Source: Ancistrus triradiatus
Taxonomy: Eukaryota; Chordata; Actinopteri; Siluriformes; Loricariidae
DNA: 64,000 nt
Reading direction: 5' to 3'
Assembly: GCA_025084515.1 (NCBI GenBank)
Contig: JAJAGP010000018.1
Span: forward strand, 124,001 to 188,000
Shown: positions 20,928 to 31,599 of the stretch, piece by piece
Numbering within the stretch: the first letter of the stretch is position 1
How the letters are laid out: every line of letters starts with the position of its first letter
Notes under the pieces: generated by a model
Told to the model about the DNA's origin: nothing
The model's input: only the letters and a program-made list of their open reading frames with translations
Databases searched by the model: none
Translations under genes and position numbers: made by a program

Positions 20928-22139
20928 CCCCATCTTGCTATGATCCCATTCACCCACCTTTGGATCCTACTTCACACTCCCCCTCAATAACCCAGTGTAG
21001 TTTTAGTCAGTCGGTTTGTCTCATTTGGGACATATCTCACTGGCAGTTGCCCTGTGTAGCACCCATTTTGGCTATTTGTACTTTCGTTTTGGAAATAAAC
21101 CGGTCCGAACAGCTATCTGCGTATATGTAGATCATATTTTAAAAAGAAACAAAAAAAACCTGGCTATCCGACTTTGCCTAAATTGATCTGATATTTATCT
21201 GACTACACACGAGGGCTAATAAGGGCTCTCGGTTAATTAAACGTCGCGATAATGGCACGTTTAGATACCGCTAAATAGTGTGCTTAATTAAGCGCTTCAA
21301 TTAAGCAGACAGACCCCTGACTCTCACACGGTGCTCTAGGTGCCCATCCCCTGCCCACCAGATAAGTATCTAAATGAACACTGCAACAAAGGCACAATTT
21401 GACTACACAGAAGTACGACGAGTATTGTGTAAAATAACATGACAAAGGCTCTAATAGTCCAGCTCTATTAAAGGCGCTTTAGGAGAGAGCAACAGCACAG
21501 TACTTTCCGCAGATTCATCTGAACTTGTGCGTAAGAGCAAGCATGTTGTGTGACAATGCGTCAGGGAGCACCAGATAACCGGCAAAACACCTTCTTTCTC
21601 GCTTCTGTTCTCACTTCCGGCCTCTAAATGAACGAGCGATCGCCAAACGCTCGGGGGTTTTTCTAGCGTGCGCCGTACGGACCCGCCGACCGAACAACAG
21701 CGAGAGCGAACACTTCTATTTGCAGCAGACGTGTCGATGTAAACAACGTCTGTACCTAAAGCTTCATCGGGGAGGCAGTGGAAAGGCTCTTTCTACTGCA
21801 CAGGCACAAGCTCTGCTGCTCAAGTGTTGCTGCTGAGAGCGTGACTCATCGAAGGCTAATTAAAAATGAGGCTGGTCGGTGTATGTTCCGAATGTACGGC
21901 CTGTGTTGCCGGAGGGGAGGAACACAGGTGATGATCTGTTGTCTTTGTGGAGCGAACACAAACAAAATAAATACAAAATAAAGGGAGAGGAAGGTGGTCA
22001 GGAATAACACTGGGTATTAAATAGGATAAAAGTATAAACTGCCAGAAAAGTACTGGTTGCTCACTGGTATAGTAGTGGTCCTTTAACTTGCCAGGTGAAG
22101 GATGGGTAGAAAAGACACACATCAATTGCAAGCATTTAG
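20928..22139. other. Unassigned sequence, no gene seen
   Basis: About 1.2 kb. No exon or repeat recognised. GC and CpG content rise locally at 21600-21780 without a recognisable gene. Confidence 0.35.
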
Positions 22140-22440
22140 CAGTACAGATACCCACTCTTGAACGTCCACAATACGTTCAGTGAAACAGGACGTTGACCGA
22201 AATGATCGTTGACTGTACATTGCCATAGTGACACTTTTTTCATGCTATTATAATATAAATACATTTCTCGATATGTAAATGTGTCACAGATGCCGCTGAA
22301 AACATTACACTGCCATCCACACAGCATCCAAAGCCTGCCTGTACAATAAGTAAAAAGCAAAATATAACACTCAGGATGGAATAACTGAACATGCCTCACT
22401 GGCTGCACACAACCAAGAGGGAATGAGTCCACTTGAAGAA
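22140..22440. repeat. AACGTCC / CATAGTGACAC dispersed repeat, copy 1
   Basis: The blocks GCCATAGTGACAC, GCCATCCACACAGCATCCAA and GGCTGCACACAACCAAGAGG align with 50285-50585. The CAGGACGTTGACCGAAATG block matches the hairpin arm at 46557. No coding capacity. Confidence 0.7.
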
Positions 22441-23971
22441 ACTCTGATCGCCTTTAAACACGTTACACCTTTAAGTAGGTAAATCCAGCACAGAGCTACG
22501 AGTATGAAGTCACAGCACTCAAATGATCGGCGGTTCAACTTACATGTAGGAGAAGCCGGCACATAATTCAACAGTCATGATAAGAAATAAAAATAAAAAT
22601 ATCAAAATTGACCAGCTATTTATGGCTGCAATGCCTGGAGTTAAATGACAGATTTTAACTATTGAAATATTCAACTTTATAATTTATTATACTCCTTAAG
22701 ACATCTGTCTTTCCTGTATTAAGTAATTAAGGAACTGTGGTCCTCTGAGAAGCCTGAGTGGATGTACATTTATAAATGATACCACACATAGAATTTCATA
22801 CACTCTCTACTACTCTGTAGAGATGGTTGAGATGGTTGCATGAACGGTTTGCCACGCATCTGAGGTCTTTGAGTGGAGAAACTTCTTCAAAGCGACAAGC
22901 AAGTCCGATTTTCCCAGAACACTAGACGGCCCACCATTCACTTATGATCTTATATCATATACCACTGTTAAATCCCTATCTACAACAAGACATTGCAGAA
23001 TGACTATATATTTTCCACCAGAGGGCTTCGAGTTGTGAAACGTCTTTCAAACCGCCCAACATTGACTTATGATGCTTACAATATCACTCTATTTAATCTG
23101 CTATAAAGCATTGCCAAAGAGCCTCATAAGTCTACGTTAATGGATAGCTGGCCTCTTGTCTGATGGCTTTGAATGGTCTTCAAAATGAAGCTATGGACCA
23201 ATTTTCTAGATTTATAGCATTACATTGTTACTCACACACCATCATACTGTTTTATCCTCTTTCTACCACAAGACAACTAGACAGTATCCTATGTAGTAGA
23301 TCTAGGCACACTGACAATCTGACCCTTATCTTGAGGAGCACGTGGGATGAAACCTCTTACTCTTCCTACTACTTGAAAGTCCTTTGCTGATTCTCGCAGC
23401 ATCATGCTGGTAAATCCCCTATTGACCATAGGCCACTGCATGATAGTTTGTCAATTGAGGGCTTTGAATGGTGTTACGTCCTTAAAATGACACACGAGTT
23501 CAAATTCCTACACTTGCAACTGCGGTTTAACATCCATCCAATCCACGGCCGTTCCCTTAATAATCATAACAAATTGTAATAGGAAATAAAAATTAACTTT
23601 AACTCCGAAAGTGGCATTAAAATTTTATTTAAAAAAAGGTTTTGCATGTGTACTTCTGCTGCCATAAATATTATTTATATCATACTTCCACATACATTTG
23701 ACCTCTTTGACTTCGTTCTGGATTTTCCGACTTAACGTGTTTAACAGGCAATACTGCATCGCCTGTTCTGGAAATGAGTATTTCTTGAAGAGGACTCAAT
23801 CCCTCTTGGTTGGGTGCAGCCAGCGAGGTATGCGTATTTACATTTATCATCCATCGTGGGCATTTGGTTCTGTGGTATGAGAGAGTGATACAAACAGTTA
23901 AGGCTTCCAGATACTAGACAGTAAGTGAACTGTCTGCTCTCATAGCTGACATGTTGGATGTGTGAGAAATA
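22441..23971. other. Unassigned sequence, no gene seen
   Basis: About 1.5 kb. No C2-domain exon and no identified repeat. Several short words (CACCATTCACTTATGAT, ACATTGACTTATGATGCTTA) suggest old, diverged internal repetition at 22900-23250. Confidence 0.35.
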
Positions 23972-24620
23972 CATGTATAAAGACCTGAGCCACTTTGACA
24001 AGGGACAAATCGTTATGACCAGAACATCTCCTAAACCACAAGGATTGTGCGGTGTGTTCCCGGGCAGGTCCCTGGTCTGGGGAAGGACAAACCTCTAAAC
24101 CACTGGTTTTGGAGTTTTGGCACCCAAAGCTCTTCGATATGCATAGCGAACAAAACCTACCCCTTTTGGTCTGAGCAAACAGAAGAGCTACTGTTTAAGA
24201 AATATTAATGCTGGCGATGGGGAAACGGATCGCAAACAAACAGTGCAGCGCCCCCTACTGAGTATGGGGCTGTGCAGTCGCAGATGGGTCAGAGCGCTAA
24301 ACCCTGTCCACTATTAAAAACACATACAATGGGGATGTGAGTGTCAGATCTGGATCGTGGACCAAGGGAAGAAGGTTGTCAGGTCCAATGAGTCCTGTTT
24401 TCTTTCCAACATGTTGATGGTCGGGTACGTGTGCACCATTTAAGTGGGGAGGTGATGCCACCAGGATGCACTGTAGGGTTCTGGGCATGTTCATTTGAAG
24501 CCTAATACTATTACAGAATGGGTGACTGACAAGCTTTACAGCACAATTACGTTTCTCACACCTTAATGCCTTGGTGTATGGAGTCTGGCAATGCGTTGCC
24601 GTCATAGAAATCAATGGCAA
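23972..24620 (+). pseudogene. Tc1-like transposase relic (family C)
   Basis: The plus strand reads DLSHFDKGQIVM at about 23982-24017, the start of a helix-turn-helix segment known from fish Tc1 transposases. Further along is a DESCFL block (about 24381) followed by NMLMVG, equivalent to the first catalytic Asp region. Stops and frame breaks separate these pieces and no ends were found. It lies in the proposed first intron of doc2b, on the opposite strand. Confidence 0.7.
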
Positions 24621-24825
24621 GCTCTAGGTGTTTAGGAAAGCTTTACAGGGTCGCGTTAAAATGCACTGACACCTGATAAAACAGCAGCTACTCTGAAGAT
24701 TGACACACGATGAGCGACGCCAGACAAGGCATCGAGGACTCGATGTAAAACACTGAAACTAAACATGACCTGGAGGAATGAAATCTATCAACGGAAAGAG
24801 AAACACAGAACAGACTGCTACTCAC
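24621..24825 (-). other. Start of doc2b intron 1
   Basis: On the minus strand the exon runs into GTGAGT at 24825-24820, a consensus splice donor. No branch or acceptor signal is expected here. The sequence further in (24620 down to about 24660) is already next to the Tc1 relic. Confidence 0.7.
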
Positions 24826-25210
24826 TGGAGTCGTCCGAGTCGTAACCCTCCATGTCGGGCTCCTCCTCCTTCTTGCCGGGCGGAGGCAGGGCGGAGGCCG
24901 AGGCGGAGGCTGAGGAGGAGGCGGAAGCCGCCCCGAAAGCGCGGTCCAGGTCGTCTTCGTCATCCTTTTCTCGGCCCGACTCGGTGGCGGAAGAGGCGGT
25001 GACGGCGGCGGAGGAAGAGTACGAGGAGGAGGAAGAGCGCAGGGAGCCGGTGCGCCTCAGGGCCGGGGCCACTGTGGGAGGGAGACCCCGCGGGTAGCGG
25101 GGGAAATAGTCAGAGATTTGCTTGATGGGCTGAATCGGGCCCGGACACACGTCAATGGCCATGTGCTCCTGGATGCTGATGGTGGGCTTTTCGCCTCGGC
25201 GCTGTGTCAT
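24826..25210 (-). CDS. doc2b: DOC2B-type double C2 protein, first coding exon (partial gene)
   Basis: Doc2 proteins are Ca2+-binding, C2-domain proteins of secretory vesicles that bind SNAREs and Munc13 and promote vesicle fusion. This exon encodes residues 1-128 plus one nucleotide of the next codon. Residues 4-45 (RRGEKPTISIQEHM, then DVCPGP and KQISDYFPR) match the Munc13-interacting segment of DOC2B, much better than that of DOC2A. A Ser/Ala-rich linker follows (about 54-78 and 95-107), with acidic KDDEDDLDRAFGA near 82-94 and EGYDSDDS at 121-128. The exon ends TCC A|GTGAGT, phase 1. A next codon starting with A fits the Thr of the conserved TALGTL that opens C2A. The start at 25210 is chosen by family alignment. 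The frame is also open upstream to 25495. Both C2 domains lie outside the visible sequence. Paralogue choice (doc2b over another fish doc2) is likely but not certain. Confidence 0.92.
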
Positions 25211-25510
25211 GCATGCGGCCGTGCGGGTGACGCCCCCCGAGAGGCGGGGCGGGTTGGAGGACGCTAAGCAAATCGAGCCGAAAGCAGCGAGGAAACGAAA
25301 AGCAGCAGCTACAAGTTTAGTCAGATGTACTACTTCTAAAGTAGCCCAACTGGTTCCCGGCTCCAAAGTGTGGCCCTCGGGGGTTCCGCAGAAGAAAAAG
25401 AGGGGGAAAAAGGCAGACGGCAAACCCAGAGGCGCAAGCAGTGTGCGTGGGGAAGTGTGCGCGTGCAGCCGCCGCGTCAGCAAGGTGTAAGCCACGGAGC
25501 TCTCTGCTCA
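24840..25510 (-). promoter_or_regulatory. CpG-rich block with doc2b first exon and 5' leader
   Basis: CG dinucleotides are frequent from about 24840 to 25510 in an otherwise CpG-poor window, which fits a promoter island. The transcription start probably lies between 25211 and about 25560. No clear TATA box was seen. The frame upstream of the assumed start stays open (25211-25495), without similarity to known Doc2 N-termini. Confidence 0.6.
25152..25214 (-). promoter_or_regulatory. Short upstream ORF overlapping the doc2b start
   Basis: An ATG at 25214-25212 lies four bases before the doc2b ATG, in another frame, and runs 20 codons to a TGA at 25154-25152. Neither ATG has a purine at -3. If transcribed, this overlapping frame could lower translation from the main start. 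This is seen in the sequence. Its effect is inference. Confidence 0.5.
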
Positions 25511-25562
25511 TAGCGCTACAGAATGCACTGAGGCTGCCGTCCACCAGCCACTCGAATAAGTA

Positions 25563-25694
25563 CAGAGAGAGGAGGAGACAGGGAGAGGGAGAGGGGGGGG
25601 GGGAGAGAGAGAGAGAGAGATGGAGAGAGAGAGAGAGATGGAGAGAGAGAGAGGGAGAGAGAGGGAGAGAGAATGGGATTAGAGTGAGAGAAAA
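25563..25694. repeat. (GA)n / (CT)n microsatellite beside the doc2b promoter
   Basis: A purine tract of GAGAGA with GGGAGA and GATGGAGA variants and one run of ten G. On the doc2b coding strand it reads as CT-rich, about 350 bp upstream of the start codon. Both strands give long low-complexity open frames that are not genes. Confidence 0.95.
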
Positions 25695-26079
25695 GGACGG
25701 ATTGGTCGATGTCACTGCTTAGCAACGACACAGTAAACAGGAACCGCCGGTGCGGCTACTTAATTATGCTATTAGTACCATCCATCTGTTACTTAGAGAG
25801 GGAGAGAGGGAGAGAAGCACCCGAGCTTTCCGTTCATTCCTCTACACTAAATCAAGCGCAACAAGTGTCACACTTCTACAGGTGCTAAAAAAGCGCTACC
25901 TCACTCCTCATCAGACGTCTTTTCAGATTTCAGATTCGCACAACCGCGCACCGTGAGGACTAGCAATCAAATAAAGGTGCTCTGGGTTATTCCTTTCATG
26001 CCTATCTTATCCTCTGCCACTAGACTCCGATTACGCTGCCTTTTTTGTTAATACTTATGAGAAATTACTACATAAAAAC
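25695..26079. other. Unassigned sequence upstream of doc2b
   Basis: No gene or repeat recognised apart from short GAGAGG runs near 25795. Confidence 0.35.
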
Positions 26080-26690
26080 ACTCACTGTCCATTTGATTAG
26101 CTCTACTACCCATATAGAAGCACTTTGTAGTTCTGCAATGACAAACTGTAGGCCATCTGTCTGTCTGCATACTTTGTTACTCTGCTTTGCTCTGCGCTCT
26201 TAACAGTCATATCAGGTCCTATTTGGGTGGTGGATCATTCTCTGCACTGCGGTGACACTGATGCGGTGGTTTCAGTGGATCAGACACAGCAGCGCTGCTG
26301 GAGTTTTTGAGCACCCCCTTCGCTCACACGCTATTAGACACATCTACCATATTGCTCCACCTTGTGAAGTCAGGAGACTGTAGTTGCACAGTTTGCGTTA
26401 GTCATCCCCTAATCTTTCATGGACGCTGCTTACAGGTGGCTGGACATTTTTTGTACTTGTACTTTTCTCAGTCCAGCAGCGACACTGAGGTGAACTCCAG
26501 CAGCACTGCTGTGTTTGATCCGCTCATACCACCACAACACACTAACACACCACCGCCACATGTGTGACTGCCTGCCTCCGATTTTCCACTTCTTCGTGAC
26601 ACACACACATGTTTCTCACTGCTTGACCATGAGAGGTAGCTGTACTTATGGGATGGTCCCCTATGCTCCATTCTATGTAATAGAGAGCAT
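26080..26690. mobile_element. Foldback-type dispersed repeat
   Basis: It starts with the common fish repeat block CACTGTCCATTTGATTAGCT, then ATAGAAGCACTTTGTAG. Inverted pieces face each other: CAGACACAGCAGCGCTGCTG with GAGTTTTTGAG at 26280, and CTCCAGCAGCACTGCTGTG with TTTGATCCGCTCATACCACC at 26497. The whole stretch is a known type of palindromic repeat in teleost genomes. No coding capacity. Confidence 0.7.
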
Positions 26691-27978
26691 AAACCTATAG
26701 GGAGAATTGTCTTAAACTTGCCTGTGCTAGTAGAAACCAGTCAGGGGATCATTCTCTGCACTGCAACAACTACTCCTGCTATCCATGAGACAGACTGGTG
26801 TCCCATCCAGGACACTACTGACCACCACCCCTAAATTGAGTCCTGGCACCCACAGAAATTAAAAGATTTTTTGTTGTTGTTGTTTATCTTTTTAAATGGA
26901 AGTCCGTCTCAACATGAGAACATGAAACATGAAACAAAAGTCTCCCCTTGCCTTGCAAATGGTATGATCCAAGCGAGGGCTCTGTGGCTCAGCATTAATG
27001 GAAGTTCTCTCAGATTTGTTGGTGTCTTTCCAATATAAAAAGTCAGATGTTCTTTCTTCACCAGTGTGGCAGTGACGTGTTGTTTAAAAAGAAGGGGGGT
27101 CCAATGGTCTCAGCACCGCTAAAGCTCTGGTCCTAGTTGTGTGGTTTACTGCAATAAACGATAATAATGCTTATATATCATATATCATGATGCAATAAAA
27201 TAGATCACGCGGCCAGAACGTGATCCGTGCCGAACAGCAGCCAATCTTTGTCGGGACTTTGTAATGATAATTGCAATGTGGTTTCCGGCAGAAGGAATAA
27301 GTGGCACTCAGAAAAACCTACACCATCATTAGGGGAGAGGAAGGTGTAAATAAATATATTAATCAAAAGAGGCTCGGAATTACAAGTAGGTAATTCAGGA
27401 CAATTCGTTTCCAGTCATTAAGGATTCACTGGTGGCGCACCTGCCCCAAGTCTCGACGGGAAAACGTCATGGATCTGTTGTTGGTCTTTCTGAAAGACTG
27501 TGCTTTTAAGGGGATCTTACAGAAACTGCCGAGTTTCGGGCTTTTTCTACACGCTACACATGATGTAATGGCATGTAAAGAAACAGTACAAACTGTAGCT
27601 GAAACATCCTAGACACAATCTAGATAAAACACTTCACGCTGCTTTCAGTGGACATTCTGTCTTGCATTATTACAGCAGATACAAAAAGCCTGATCTGACA
27701 ACACTGTGTTATGTACAGTCTGGCACAGTGTAGCTCAGTTTTGTGTCCAAGTGTGACCAACTTCTCTACAGGGAACTCTACTCCAACTATTTAGGGCATT
27801 CCTGCATCAGTTCAGCATAACGAAATAAATGACTCAGTTCAGTGTTGCCCACTGTTTAGACTTGATGAATCCACAGTTTTGACTATTCTTGGGCGTCTTT
27901 GGTGTCTCGGCACTATCAAAGTACCAAAAAGTCTCAAAGTTATATTCTTATTTATGACACTTCAAGAAAAATAATTCA
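26691..27978. other. Mostly unassigned sequence
   Basis: A possible retroelement tail lies at 26785-26855 (GGTGTCCCATCCAGGACAC). A short TTGTTG tract is at 26870-26885. Otherwise no gene seen in 1.3 kb. Confidence 0.35.
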
Positions 27979-28701
27979 GTGTTACCTTCGTTCTCGACTA
28001 CCTTGGAAATTGTTGAAACTTGTATGACATGCGCGACTCGAATTCAGCTGGAACTCGATTCACGATTCAGTAAACAATGATTCAGTGATTCAGATTCACA
28101 ACAGCCCTTGCTCAGGGAAGATCTCCGCTGTGTTTATCGTGTTTTTCTTTATTTTTACATCTACAGTACTGTATCCTAATAAGGTTAGATATAAGAGCGA
28201 ACCGAAAAGAAAACAGGAACTGAATCCTCCAGAACACAGGCTGCAGTTAGCTTAGCAGCTGGGCTATTGCCCTGAGTTCACCAATAGAAGTGTTTTGCTT
28301 TCACTTTTCACTTTCAATACATTACTCACTAAATTACATTAGACTTTTCAAGCTTTGTGTTCATGATTTTGGCATGTAGCTCAATATAAGTGTTTTAAAC
28401 ATGAACTTACTTATCATAACAGTACAGACCGCTCTACCAAACACTCGTTAAACTCACCAGTTCACGATGCATTTAATTATGATGGATTTGTCGGAACGTA
28501 TCCCCATCATATATCAGGGAGCACCTGTACAAAACTCCATTAATGCATATAATGCCTTATACAGTGAGTTTTCTGAGGGTCTGGAAAGGATTCATTCAAT
28601 TTACATTATTCCTTAAGGGCAAAATTTGCTTGGTACTCGCCATTTGTGGTTCTCAACAAGCCTTATGGAACGAATTAACATCAATTACCGAGGTACCACT
28701 G
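27979..28701 (-). mobile_element. GGTACC-type inverted-repeat element, copy 2 (reversed)
   Basis: The right edge reads CCGAGGTACCACTG followed by TA. The left edge CAGTGTTACCTTCG is its decayed counterpart. Interior blocks match the copies at 5240, 45620 and 50600 (CTCGATTCACGATTCA, ATTCAGTGATTCAGATTCAC, AACGTATCCCCATCAT, AATGCCTTATACAGTG). No coding capacity. Confidence 0.8.
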
Positions 28702-29384
28702 TACTATCATTAATGCTTTCTAAAAAATTAAACAAGAACTTAAAAAGAATCTACAGCCGAACCTACAGAGGACTAAATCCATGGTTCCCAACCTGGGGTC
28801 CAAAAACATCAAAGATCACAAAAAAATCTGTATATAAATTTACTTAAAGAGATACTGTTTCATTTTTAGCTAAAGGTTTACCTGTCCTGAAAAGAGGAAA
28901 AAAAAGCCAATATGGAAAAAGGGTACAAAAAGTATAATTTTTGCCGATAAAGATTTGCAATGAATCACTTTATTCTTTTGGTCTGTGTGTATGAGTGTGT
29001 GTGTGGGCTGGAAGGGCACAGTTTTTCTTGGATACTCGTAAGGGGGGCTCCAAAGAAAAAAGATTGGGAACTAGTCACTAAATCAAACCCTACCACACTA
29101 ATTTATTGTACACTAATTAAGTAAAAAAAAGTCACAGAACCTGTTACCAAACATGTAATTGATGCTCATACGTTTTGACTGTTGGTGAAAACCATTTGGT
29201 TGATTCATTAAAGCGTAAATAAGGTGGAATAATAAACTTTGTTAACAAATATTTCTATGTCACATCTTGTTTACTCTACCAGTTAGAAAGTATCAAATTT
29301 CTGTTGCCACTTCTCTTTGCGTTTTCTGCAAACACCTTCGAGTTTGAAACCGAAAACCGAAACGTCCACGGTCCGAGCATTTAG
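28702..29384. other. Unassigned AT-rich sequence
   Basis: No gene recognised in about 680 bp. Confidence 0.35.
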
Positions 29385-29495
29385 CAGACCTCCTCATCCA
29401 GAGCGACTTGCAACTGATACGATCTTAAAAGGTACAATCCAAGTAATTGAGGGCTAAGGGTCTTGCTCAAGGGCTCAACAGGACCTAAGGTTCAT
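29385..29495 (-). repeat. SINE fragment, reversed
   Basis: AGCATTTAGCAGACC, ATCCAGAGCGACTTGCAACT and GGGTCTTGCTCAAGGGC are the reversed tail and body of the fish SINE seen at 35780. Confidence 0.75.
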
Positions 29496-29854
29496 GATTG
29501 ACTCCGCTGACCTTCAAAGACCTGGCCTCAGCACCGTTTAACAACCTTGGCAAGAATTGGAATGCAAGCTGCACGATAGGCCTTATCACGCAACGCCAGC
29601 CCTTGTCAGTCGGCGTGCGCTTGTTCCTGAACGGAGGTGAGTTGCAGAGCGAGACATCACACCAACGAGTCATGAAAAACCTTGATGTAGTTCGCAAACC
29701 GGTCAGGAAGCTAAACAACAAGGCTAAAGCACTGCATCGCTGTACAGTCGAACCCAAACTCTCGAAATGTTGAACAAGCGTGAGACGGCCTGTTCTTAGT
29801 ACATGTCATACTGGTACTGCCTTTATCAAACGGCTTTATCTAGAGAGACACGTA
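29496..29854. other. Unassigned stretch open on both strands
   Basis: Plus-strand frame 29498-29773 (91 codons) and minus-strand frame 29485-29757 (90 codons) cover the same DNA. Neither shows a recognisable domain, signal peptide or splice context. Not called as a gene. Confidence 0.3.
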
Positions 29855-30686
29855 CAGTACTGTCCAAAGTCTTAAACCACCATCAGAGCTGTTGTTTTAG
29901 CAATGGCACAACGGCCATATACAGATAGCCCGAGTTACGATATTTCCACTTCATGACGGGAATAAAACAACGTAAGTACATGTCCCCACTAGGAATCCGG
30001 CAGTGCGTGACGTTGGGTGTCACGTGGCAGGAGTGATGGGAAATATAGTGAGGAAAAACCTCGGTCGTGAAAATATTCGTCTCACTTTCAAAACGTTATT
30101 CATGAGATATTCCGTGCTTTATAACAAAATAAGCCTTACGTTCATGATTTGGCCCAACTGTACTTTACTACAAGTGTTTTAAACATGCTTAAGGTAGGCC
30201 ATGCTATGATATATACAGTATACGCTAAGCTCCTCGGTTTATGAGAAATTCAAAATGATGGATTTGTCGAAACACATCATATTCCATACTCAGTTGGGCA
30301 CTACCTGTATGACATGTTGTGGACCCCAAAAATGTCAAACTTGGATTCGTCACTCTGTAATCCTCTTTACCACTGATCTTCATTCCACTCTTTGTGAGCT
30401 TTCGCATATCTTCTGGAAAAGTGCCGTCCAAAATACCTGATCAAGCTGTTGTAGGGTCAACTTGGCAGCCCAATGAAGCTCCCAGATGCTGCTATTGCCC
30501 AAGTATAAGGGGAGCTCAATCTCAATGCTTGCCACTGTAACCTACAGAAGCTATTTTGCCCCGATTCCAGTCACATTTCCTATATTTTCTGGTTGTGTAC
30601 TAATTAAAGAGCCTGAGAAAAGATTCTGTGCTAAAACAATGGCATATCTAACCTAATGGTGGTCTGAGACTTTTGCACATACATAC
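29855..30686. mobile_element. CAGTACTGTGCAAAAGTC-type MITE, copy 1, with a nested insertion
   Basis: It begins CAGTACTGTCCAAAGTCTTA after TA and ends GGTGGTCTGAGACTTTTGCA. Internal words (CACTGATCTTCATTCC, CATTTCCTATATTTTCTGGT) are shared with the copies at 34935 and 48289. About 29920-30310 is foreign and shares GATGGATTTGTCG with the GGTACC-type elements, so another repeat sits inside. Confidence 0.75.
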
Positions 30687-31599
30687 GGTAAGCCTCCGCC
30701 GGCTATATATATAATCGAACTGCGTACGAACTCTTTCAAAGTCTGTAACGCAATTGAAGTTGAAAGAACAGAGAGATGAGACCGGCGGCTGCACGGTGTA
30801 TGGTAGAGAGATCGGAAATGTCAGTCCAAGGTTTCAGACATTTGGAGAGAGAGAGAGTCTCGGATCACAGGGGCTGTGCATGGTAAAGTTCAGGAGTGGT
30901 GACATTTCCGTGCAAAGTACAGCGCTGCTTCCTGTTTCTTTAGCTTTTCGCCAAAGAACACTCGCTGCTCGGAGTTCAGTGACTGCGGGTCGGATGACCT
31001 GCCAAGGCGGACGGTTTTGAATATTACTGACAATGACAATGTGCGATAGGGAAACATTTGGAAAGGTGAAGAGTAATGTTCCGATGCTCCAATATACAAA
31101 TGCAATCCGACTGATCTTGGTTTATAACAAGAAGCAGCGCTCGTCATCTGATGCCCAACGCCGACGCTATAAAGATGAACAGCGTTCACCACGGCGCATC
31201 TAGAACCCCCGTCTGCTATCTATTGATTCCGCACGGCGCACCCACACACATACCCACGATACAAAACCATATAGAGGACATATAGCCAGAGCTGGCTCTC
31301 CTCATATAGACATGTTCGGTTCTGCACTTCAACACTCAGCTGATGGAAAGAGAATCTGCAGGGCCAGAGAGAAAGAGCCCAGGATGTTATCTAACAGATG
31401 TAGAGTGTAGAGAGCTTTACAAGAAAAATGGTACGTGCTAACGGAATCCTTTTTAGGAGGGTTAACGCAAATATCTAAGTCAGCCAATCACACGGCAGCA
31501 ACTCGACTCATGTAGGCATGTAGACATGGTCAAGTCGATGATGCAGTTCAAACATAAAAATGGTGAAGAAAGGATTTAAGTGGTTTCGGTGTTGTTGTC
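30687..31599. other. Unassigned sequence, no gene seen
   Basis: The frames at 30754-31020 (plus) and 30890-31192 (minus) overlap and have no motif. Confidence 0.35.

Noticed and set aside
24852..25097. Plus-strand acidic 81-codon frame
   Set aside because: It is the antisense shadow of the doc2b Ser/Ala-rich linker.
25317..25731. Minus-strand Ser/Leu-rich and plus-strand Arg/Glu-rich frames beside doc2b
   Set aside because: They read the GA/CT tract and the CpG block in alternative frames.
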